A DNA stretch of 64,000 nucleotides from Tricholomella constricta (taxonomy: Eukaryota > Basidiomycota > Agaricomycetes > Agaricales > Lyophyllaceae): the NCBI GenBank assembly GCA_013368375.1, contig JAACJP010000065.1:1-64000 (forward strand). Direction: 5' to 3'. Positions 55,900-64,000 of the stretch are shown here, piece after piece. Position 1 is the stretch's first letter; each line of letters opens with the position of its first letter. A program made the translations under genes and the position numbers. Below the pieces are notes generated by a model. The model worked only from the letters and a program-made list of their open reading frames with translations, had not been told where the DNA came from and searched no databases.

Positions 55900-58800
55900 T
55901 TCTTTCCGCTTCATTAAATGACCAAATGAAATTTTTGGAACCACTACACCCACGTCCGGGCCTAACTTCTGGGGTTAGAAGAAGTCGTGGACTGTCCATG
56001 GAAACATGGTTCACGCAAACATTGGAAGATGAATTTACTGGTAAGCTCAGGTAATCCGAAAACGAAAACAAACCAAAGGCCGATAGGGTGGGGCCGTGTC
56101 GGGGTCTCCGACTACCCTCTTGAAGTCATAGCTCTCCCTTACCAGACTATGATTAAAGAGGGAACCACCCCCCAAGGATTATGGCCTAGCTAGCCTACTC
56201 GGGGATATAAGAAAGTATATTTAACAGCCACTAACACAGAAACTATCGAAGAACTAGATCGATTGCTATCGAACTCAACGTGCGGAACAAGGTCAAACGG
56301 CAACAAACTCTATGCTTCCAGAGGGGAGTGCAGTACATCCGTCGACAGCCACCCCAATGAAGGAAGTTCGAGGCAAGGAGAATCCAAAAACGAAAACAAA
56401 CCAAAGGCCGATAGGGTGGGGCCGTGTCGGGGTCTCCGACTACCCTCTTGAAGTCATAGCTCTCCCTTACCAGACTATGATTAAAGAGGGCACCCCCCAA
56501 GGATTATGGCCTAGCTAGCCTACTCGGGGATATAAGAAAGTATATTTAACAGCCACTAACACAGAAACTATCGAAGAACTAGATCGATTGCTATCGAACT
56601 CAACATGCGGAACAAGGTCAAACGGCAACGAACTCTATGCTTCCAGAGGGGAGTGCAGTACATCCGTCGACAGCCACCCCAATGAAGGAAGTTCGAGGCA
56701 AGGAGGCGGACAAGCGGTCGGAGGCCGACCAGAGCCTGGGCAAACCCAGGGCCTGGACGAAATCCCCCGCAAGCCCCAGCCGAGGCGCTAGGGAAACTCA
56801 AAACCCATTTCGGCCTTGTAGACGGCTGGAGACAGACGAACCCATCAACCCGTAAATTCACCTTTCGCACAGAAAGAGGCGACTCACAATACCGCCTAGA
56901 CAGAATATACGTAAAAGAAGACCTCCTGCGGTACACACACCAATGGGAGATAGCACAAACCGGCCTAAGTACTGACCATAAACTGGTATCAGTCCGCCTC
57001 ATAAACCCCATAGCCCCCTACATAGGCAAAGGGAGATATGCTATCTCGAACGCACTGCTACTGCACAAAAAATTATTCAGTCAGATACTAGAACTGGGAA
57101 GGGACTTCCAGACAAAACTGTCCGAACTAGAAAACAAACCACGAGACCATGAGAACAACCCTCAACGTGAACACAAAATCTTCAAGGATAAGGTGGTCAC
57201 CGCAGTACGGAAGTACGCAAAGACCGTGATACCTAAGCTTCAGAAAAATATTGAAAGCCTAGGGAAAGACATGCAAGAGCTGCTAGACGATACCAACATC
57301 AGCGACGAAGACAAGAGAACAACTGCTGCACTCATAGATGAAAGAATTGCGCAACTTGAAAAAATCCGTCACAACCGCGCAAGGGATAATCTAGCTACAA
57401 AATGTCGTTTAGAAAATGAAACAAACTCGAAATTCTGGTACCAACTGAATAAGACAAAGAAACTGAGGGATACAATAGTAGCACTCACTAAACCGTCGAC
57501 AAATCCCCCTGAGCTAGCCCGGAAATCCTCAGAAATGGCAAACATAGCGAAGTGCTACCATGAAAGCCTCCAAAAGGAAGGTGCACCAGACGGCGTCGAC
57601 ATAGAACCGAAACAGATAGTGTTCTGCAACACCTAAAAAAGTCTATGACAGAACCAGATAGACAGAAACTGGCGCAAGGTGTAAGCGAACAGGACGTACG
57701 ACAAGCTATACAAGACCTACCGAAAGGCAAATCACCAGGGATAGATGGCCTCACCCACGAACTTTGGATCTCCCTGCTGGATAAATACGACAGCAGCCCC
57801 CCAGACCAAGAAAATGACACCTTTGATGTAGTAGCAAACCTGACTTTGGTTTTCAACGATATCGAGAACTACGGAGTTGAGGAAGGTACCGACTTTTCCA
57901 AAGGGTGGATGTGCCCCCTATACAAAAAAAATGAACGAACAGACATAAGCAACTACCGACCAATCACAATACTAAACTCGGACTACAAAATATTCACAAG
58001 AGCACTCACCTCAAAGCTCTCCGACGTAGTACCCGACCTAATCCACCGAGACCAAGCAGGCTTTATGAAAGGATGGAAGATTGAAGATCAAACCGAACTG
58101 GTCAAGATGATCATCAGTCGATGCGAGGCACAAGACGAAAATGGAGCCATAGTCTGCCTAGACCAGGAAAAAGCATACGACAAAATAAACCACGACTTCC
58201 TCTGGAAGAGTATGAAAAAATTCGGCCTACCAGACGAATTCACAACAACAGTCAAGCACCTCTACAAAGATGCAGAGACCGTAGTGATCCTGAACGGAGA
58301 AATCAGCGACGCGTACAAAGTGATACGAGGAGTAAGGCAAGGCGACCCACTATCGTGCCTACTTTTCAACCTAGCAATTGAGTCCCTCGCTCAAATGCTC
58401 CGCGACTCAGACCTAGAAGGCTTCCGAATCAAAGACGAACGTGAGCGCCTGATAGCTACCCTTTTTGCAGACGATACCACAGTCTATATGTCTGAGAACG
58501 ACGACTTCCCCAAGCTACAAAGTATACTGGATAAATGGTGCCAAGTCTCAGGAGCCAAATTCAATGTACCTAAAACAACAATCATCCCAGTAGGGAATAA
58601 AGATTACAGGGAAGGAGTCATCACGAACCGGAGACTCAGCCGAAACACAGCCATGATCCCCGGAGGCATACATATCGCTGAGGAAGGCGACCCGACAAGG
58701 GTCCTCGGAGCTTTCGGGGTTACACCCAATACCTAACGAGGGTCCAAGGCATGCCTAAATCAATTGAAAGCCGCCTCAAAAAAATGAGCCGGGACTATAT

Positions 58801-60937
58801 GTGGGACGGAGCTAAATCCTCACCAGTCAACCAAGCCACACTGAATAAGGAAATGAAAGAAGGTGGACAGAACTGCCTCAACATAGTAGCCCGCAACAAG
58901 GCAATCGAGCTCATGAAACTAAAGTCCTACCTAAACTTAAACGAAGACCAAAGTCGCCGACGAGTTAATGGGCAAAAACATATCCTCACGCCGCTGCGTA
59001 CGGGACGAGACATCCATTGTAAACAGTTTCCTACAAGACTATGATGTTAAGACGAGGATAAACACGACTCTGCCCCACTCACTGATACAAATGCTGAAAA
59101 CCGCGGAAAAGTACAAGGTGTGCCTTGCCCCGATAGCACCGAGTGCCGAACTGAAAGGCAATATGCCGATCTGGTACCATCTTGGTACAGAAAAAAACAA
59201 AAGGATGATAAACAACGATTCATGGGCACGGTGCCACCAAAACACTCACCGAATTACTACAGTCAACGAGATGGTAGCCTTTACAAATGAACGCCCTGCC
59301 CCCGGGGAACGAGCCCACAAAGAACGGATCAACTGCATCTGTGTCTGTTGCAAAAGAGCCCGTTCCTTATGCTGCACAAACCCAGACAAATGCCGAAAAG
59401 CAGGAAGGAAAACCCTTGACGCCCTGAGCAATAAATGGGGCCCCGTATCGAACAAGAAGACCCATATGCAAATGAGGAACCAAATATAGATGGGGACGTA
59501 CATGCTGAAAATGATGCACCCGTAAAGTTCAATCAAGACCTCCTCACTCGTGGAAACCTAGGAAATGGGATACGAGTGTTCGTAAATAAAGAGTCACAGA
59601 GCAACGTACAAGCAACGCAAATTGTCGGCGAACTGGGTGACCAAGAGGTTATACATGTCTATACCGACGGATCTTGCTTAGCAAACGGGTGCAGTAATGC
59701 ACAGGCAGGAAGCGGGATATGGTATAGAGAAAATGACGATAGAAATCGTGCAATACGAATCTCCCCAAACATAGAGCAATCTAACAATACAGGTGAGGCA
59801 ATCGCTGTCCTAGCCGCCGTCCAAGCAGCACCCCCAAATGCCACCCTTCATATTTTCAGCGATTCGAAAATAGTAATTGATGGACTTACAAACAACCTAA
59901 CAGCATGGGAGGATAAAGGCTGGATAGTAGCAAATAGAGAAATCCTTAAAGCGATCGTAGCGAGGCTACGCGCAAGAAAAGGAAAGTGCCTGTTCACAAA
60001 AGTAAAAGGACACAGCGGAGACATCGGGAACGACGGAGCTGACGCTCTCGCGAACCAAGGCGCCGAGAAAGATGCAGACCAAGCTGACAATATAGACCTG
60101 ACGATCCCGGAAGGCTTCGACCTATCAGGAGCAAAACTGGCAAAAATGACCCAAGCCCAACTATACAAGGGCATAATGGAACTTGCCGACAGACGAAACA
60201 CTACGATACTCCTCGATATGGTCAGACATACAACGAAAGACAACACGGGTGACTTACCCTCGGACGCTCGCATATGGAAATCCCTCAACGACAAGGACAT
60301 CTCAAAAAATATAAGTGCCTTCATGTGGAGAGTCATGCATGACTCATACCGTGTGGGAGACAAATGGTCACATATCCCGAACTATGAACAGCGAGCCCAA
60401 TGTCAGACATGCAATGCTACAGAGTCTATGGAACACATACTCACAGAATGCCCCGACTCCGGCCAAAGTGTGATATGGCTCCTAGCCCAAAACCTGTGGG
60501 CAAAAAAAGGCCTCCCATGGTATGAACCAACCGTCGGCGCGCAACTTGGATGTGCGCTAGTCGTCCAAAAAAACGATGAAGGCAAATGCCTTACAGGGGC
60601 GTCGCGTCTATACAAAATCCTAATGACCGAATCATCCCATCTAATATGGAAGATTAGATGTGAATGGCGTATAGGAAGAGAAGCAGACCCAGAAAAAAAA
60701 CATACCATAAACGAAATCGAGAACCGTTGGTATGAAGCGATAAACCGGCGCTTAAAATTTGACTGCCTAATGACAGATAACGTGAGATACGGCCGCAAAG
60801 CTATCAGATCCTCTCTTGTGAAACAAACATGGGAAGGCTTACTAAATGACGAAACGAATCTACCAGAAAAATGGTACAGATCAACCGGGGTTTTAGTGGG
60901 TAGGGGGGCAGTGCGTCCGAGAGGATGCAATCGTTAG
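55900..60937 (+). pseudogene. LINE L5 ORF2: endonuclease remnant, RT, RNase H
   Basis: The N-terminal endonuclease is largely replaced by a tandem duplication (56053-56705). Its end survives (FTFRTERGDSQYRLDRIYVK, STDHKLVSVRL, 56850-57000). RT: the frame from 57645 has SPGIDGLTHELW, YRPITILNSDYKIFTRALT, DQAGFMKG, CLDQEKAYDKINHDFLW, GVRQGDPLSCLLFNLAIE and the catalytic ATLFADDTTVYM (to 58736). Frameshifts near 57620, 58736, 59030 and 59440 separate it from the RNase H frame 59435-60937: VYTDGSCLANG, NNTGEAIAVLA, IFSDSKIVIDGL and KGHSGDIGNDGADALA contain all four acidic/His positions. A CQTCNATESMEHILTEC motif follows. All catalytic residues of RT and RNase H remain, but the frame breaks prevent expression. 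Confidence 0.88.
56053..56705 (+). repeat. Tandem duplication of about 328 bp within LINE L5
   Basis: Unit 1 56053-56380, unit 2 56381-56705 (3 bp shorter). Near-identical, so the duplication is recent relative to the other decay of ORF2. Confidence 0.9.
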
Positions 60938-61203
60938 CGAGCAAGGCAATGATGACTCTTAACTGATGAGTTGTCATGTCCGTAAACGTTAACTGCCGCC
61001 GATTCCCACACTGCTGCAACGTCAAAACTTGCATTCGTGTATAACTACATTTCCTCGAAAGTGGACTCTCTTTTCTCTTTTCCAGACCATGGAGCGAAAC
61101 TCTCCGTCGATCCAAAAGCGGGGTGGCGAGGCTGACTTTGTGAGCTGTCGCCATCCGACATACGCACCACAAAAAAAAAAAAAAAAAAAAAAGAAGTTTC
61201 CAG

Positions 61204-61290
61204 TTTGGGTAATGTAAGGCATGGGTGCATTGATGGCCCCGATTGTGAGTGCAGCTGACCTTGCACAACCATGAGGACATGTCCGAGAGT
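61204..61290 (-). pseudogene. Module Y gene 2: 5' remnant beyond LINE L5
   Basis: On the minus strand this segment reads SAALTIGAINAPMPYITQTG and joins the gene across the L5 insertion site. Its own upstream part is cut by LINE L4. Confidence 0.4.
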
Positions 61291-61957
61291 AACCAATGTC
61301 CCAGGTACACGAGGAAGCGCCGGGCCCCGGCGCGCCTCGAACATAAGAATTACCTCGAAATCCTCGAGGTCAACCCACGGACCTTCGCTTTCCCAAGCGA
61401 AAATCCACCTCCACCCTTCCCCAAGGCCAGACCAAAGCGGAAACCACCTGATCAGGTGAATCGCCGCAGATTAGCACACCGCATGCAGCCTGACGAGGGC
61501 CTGCACGACCAACCAGCATGCCCAGAAGATCTCATCTGGGTACCTGAACTATTCCGCTTGCTAAGGCGAGACGAAGCAATTGCTGCTGGACTGGTATTTG
61601 CCGACCAGCAACAAGGCGCCGGGCTACTCGACTGATTGGTACCTTACCGTCAGAAGGGGGCCTCGGGGTCATTCCTGTGGTACCTTCCCTCGGGAGGGCT
61701 AAGCTAGCCCCACCGCCAAGGCGGAGGGGTCCTTCTGCAACTTGGAACCTTTCAGCGAGCACACCCTCGCTATTTGGCAGATTATGCCTCCACGCGGGAC
61801 TCTTCCGAGCGGCCTGCATATCGAGATGCACACGTTACATGCAACACCACTACTGTCACTGTAGATATATCACATGTACTACACACCAGCCGGACTGCGA
61901 CCGGGCGCCGGGGTATAAATATGGATTTCAAAAAAAAAAAAAAAAAAAAAAAAAAAA
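61291..61957 (+). mobile_element. LINE copy L4, strongly 5'-truncated, 28-nt poly(A)
   Basis: It encodes only the last 115 residues of the L1/L2-type ORF2 (TRKRRAPARLEHKNYLEILE to QQQGAGLLD, stop near 61633), then the 3' UTR, nearly identical to that of L2, and A-run 61930-61957. The open tail and clean poly(A) indicate recent insertion. No target duplication could be identified. Confidence 0.88.
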
Positions 61958-63313
61958 GACACAGTTGAAGTCGAAGTGGACGAGGAAGATGACGATGACA
62001 CTGGTCTCAATGATGACCTTCCGGCGAGAATGCCACGGCACGACGCATTCAACAATCGTTATGTGCGCATTGTCCATGTCAATGGAATTCACTACATTCC
62101 ACTTGTCTACTGTTCATGCCGCGGAGTCAGCCAGGTCAATACAGACCTGATGCACAAACGATTGGTGCCTGCTAGCTTCACACGATACAATACGCTCTTC
62201 ACCACTGCAGTCCTTGATGATTATCGCCTGGCAAACCTGGAATGCAAGGCATCTGCATTTCAGTATTGGCACAAACTCAGCCGGACTACCGCTGCAGCAA
62301 CGAGCTCCGCGGACATCGACAACTTTTATCGCGAACTCCGCCGGCTCTCGCGTTCATGGAGATGGCTCAAGAAGCTCAAATGGGGTGGATTTGGCAGCAA
62401 TAACAGAGATCCAATGCAGACCACTGCAGGGGAGCTCGCCATTTTTTGTCCCACATGTCCGCAGCCAGGTGTGAATCTTCCCGCGGGTGGACCGCGGACC
62501 CGAATAAGTGAGTGCATTTAGTGACGATTGATCATTGCTATTGACATGAGATGCAGAAAAGTATACATGAGGTCTTTTGTGGCAGACGGCAATTTCAAAG
62601 CCGATCATGTTCGCCAAAAGAACAATGCCATGGATGTTTGGCTGTCGGAAGGGTCAGGTATGATGGCTAACCGGGCCAATTATAATGAGTTCCTGAAGGA
62701 AGCATTCAATGTGATGACAGTGAGTCAAGTCGATTACCTCCGCGGTGAAGGCCGCGGTGTTCTGTAATAACGTCCATTTTAGAAAGCCCCTTGCGAGAAT
62801 CAATTCCGCGCTGTTGAGCAGGCAATGCTTGTGTCCAAAGCCTGTGATGTTAAAGGAATTGTAGCCATTGCATGTGCGCGGCATGGCTGTTTTGCCCCCA
62901 ACAGCCTGTCGGACCTCCACGCGGGAGAGCAGCAAAAGAATGTGGACTGGGCATTCCTCCAGGCGCTTAAAACAACAAATGTGGAAGACATTGACCAGGT
63001 GTTATTGATCTATGATATTGCCTGCCAATACATGGTACACTTTCTAAAGCGCATCGGCCACCTACTTCCCCCAGGAATGACTATTGCTCAGGCCATCGGA
63101 CTACTCCATGTTCATGGTCACAAAGATGATTGCTTTAACCGCTTTGCAACTTCATTCATTCTGGGGGCTGCTATAGTTGCGGGTGAAATTCTGGAGAGTT
63201 TGTGGGCCGTGCTGAACACTGTGTCACCAATGACTAGAACTGCAACGTTGGCACACCGAGCGGAGATCCTGGACGATCAGAGCGGAGATCCTGGACGACC
63301 ATATGAATGATTC
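61958..63313 (+). pseudogene. KDZ (Kyakuja-Dileera-Zisupton) transposase, interrupted at both ends
   Basis: Exon to about 62507: an acidic start, RMPRHDAFNNRYVRIVHVNG, the cysteine cluster VYCSCRG ... CPTCPQPGVN typical of KDZ-associated CxC domains, and a long helical region. Exon 62557-62719 holds RSFVADGNFKADHVRQKNN (first catalytic Asp). Exon 62783-63313 holds ACARHGCFAPNSLSDLHAGE, QVLLIYDIACQYMVHF (second Asp), HVHGHKDDCFNRFATSF and GAAIVAGEILESLWAVLN (Glu). The intron at 62720-62782 closes in frame; the first does not. A 22-bp tandem duplication near 63260-63303 shifts the frame before DDHMNDS, where LINE L3 begins. The N-terminus is displaced by LINE L4. It would cut and paste KDZ-type DNA transposons through an RNase-H-fold nuclease. 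Confidence 0.78.
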
Positions 63314-64000
63314 GCTTCTTGATCCAGCACCACCACGTGCACAGCCACAAGTCGCAACCTCGCAACCTCTTCTAGCCTCTCTAGCCTCTATTTCTCGCTC
63401 GATCTCAGTCAGATCTGCACCTATGAGCAGCTCTGACGCCTTTTTCACTACTACACCACCGGGATCCTCGGAGATCCCAGTGGATCCAATGGATTGGGGG
63501 GGGATGACCTCGAAACCACCCCCCAACGCCCCCAGGCGCCCGCGGCGCCTCCCTCGATGAAATCATCGCGACCAGCGTCGCCCTCTGCCCCAACACCCGA
63601 CCCAAAGCGTTGGAAGGGAGATAAGGACGGATCGGACGATGCTGACGATGAAAACGCGTCCCAGGTGAGCAGGGACAGTACACCCATGCATACAGATGAC
63701 CCTGTTGCATTCTAAGGACAATCAGGCGACGGGTCCCCCATAGGCCTCACTGGAGGTGATGGGGACATCAACAGCGATGCCAAGGCCGTCTTCGATTCCC
63801 TCTTATCGATCAAGGAGTGGCTCCACTACCGGGAGCGCTCTACATTGCCCCTTACCGCAGAAATGTGCGTCGCACTCGCCCATCGCATCACAGAGCTCTT
63901 TGAGGGCGCTGCTGATCTAGGCCTGATCAATCTCCTTGCCAAAGATGCTGGCAACGACCCCCGCACCATCGAGGCACTGTGTGCAGTGCGCGATGCGTGT
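63314..64000 (+). mobile_element. LINE copy L3, 5' end with ORF1 start (runs off the window)
   Basis: Same family as L1, opposite orientation. ORF1 segments: MSSSDAFFTTTPPGSSEIPV from 63424, then after a G-run slip near 63500 MKSSRPASPSAPTPDPKRWK, NASQVSRDSTPMHTDDPVAF, a TAA in place of Tyr near 63715, and KAVFDSLLSIKEWLHYRERS. It is inserted in the KDZ gene at about 63314. Confidence 0.82.

Larger units (their letters stand above)
53709..61203 (+). mobile_element. LINE copy L5 (Tad1-like), near full length, with target duplications
   Basis: Body 53724 to about 61189 with an A-run from 61171. AAAGAAGTTTTCCAG (53709-53723) and AAAGAAGTTTCCAG (61190-61203) flank it. The insertion splits module Y gene 2: joining the flanks restores a continuous reading of that gene around TQTGNFFAKCG and KHGVQPFVTQ. 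It contains a structured 5' leader, ORF1, ORF2 with RT and RNase H, and multiple inactivating changes. Confidence 0.9.

Overview
The window looks like nuclear DNA from a mushroom-forming basidiomycete (Agaricomycetes). Introns are short (about 50-62 nt) with GT..AG ends. It carries Tad1/RNase-H-type LINEs, Ty3/gypsy LTRs, hAT (DUF659) debris and a KDZ (Kyakuja-Dileera-Zisupton) transposase. Most of the 64 kb is nested and decaying mobile DNA. Only three ordinary host-type genes can be spliced into uninterrupted reading frames.

Region by region. 0-2.3 kb: valyl-tRNA synthetase pseudogene that still keeps its introns. 4.4-6.4 kb: two intact genes head to head, a 5-exon FIST-domain protein (minus) and a 3-exon small membrane-anchored protein (plus), with 21 bp between start codons. 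6.5-8.6 kb: Ty3/gypsy fragment (5' LTR plus gag, no pol). 9-13 kb: gene-poor, with a solo LTR. 13.1-15.4 kb: TIR element filled with a CAC/ACG-type simple repeat. 15.4-23.1 kb: 'module X' (my name), a set of cargo genes pierced by a 5'-truncated LINE. 23.1-26.5 kb: a second, 3'-truncated LINE. 27.4-28.3 kb: TET/JBP-like dioxygenase pseudogene. 30.2-31.3 kb: D-lactate dehydrogenase pseudogene. 32.3-33.5 kb: intact MYND-finger gene. 35.6-36.7 kb: hAT pseudogene. 37.6-46.4 kb: solo LTRs, and a 3.3-kb element with about 310-bp terminal inverted repeats inside a broken recombinase-like gene. 46.6-53.7 kb: 'module Y', a second copy of the module X gene set. 53.7-61.2 kb: nearly full-length LINE inserted in module Y. 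61.3-63.3 kb: truncated LINE followed by a KDZ transposase gene. 63.3-64 kb: 5' end of another LINE.

How the parts relate. Modules X and Y share gene order and orientation: a small minus-strand protein, a divergent plus-strand Cys-cluster/coiled-coil protein, and a long convergent minus-strand protein. Their spacers and exons, and the KDZ gene next to Y, are packed with the palindrome CCGCGG, which is rare in the rest of the window. I infer that X and Y are cargo blocks of one KDZ-associated mobile lineage. The block itself and its CCGCGG signature are the best candidates for an undescribed system here. All similarity calls come from recognising motifs by eye; no search was run.
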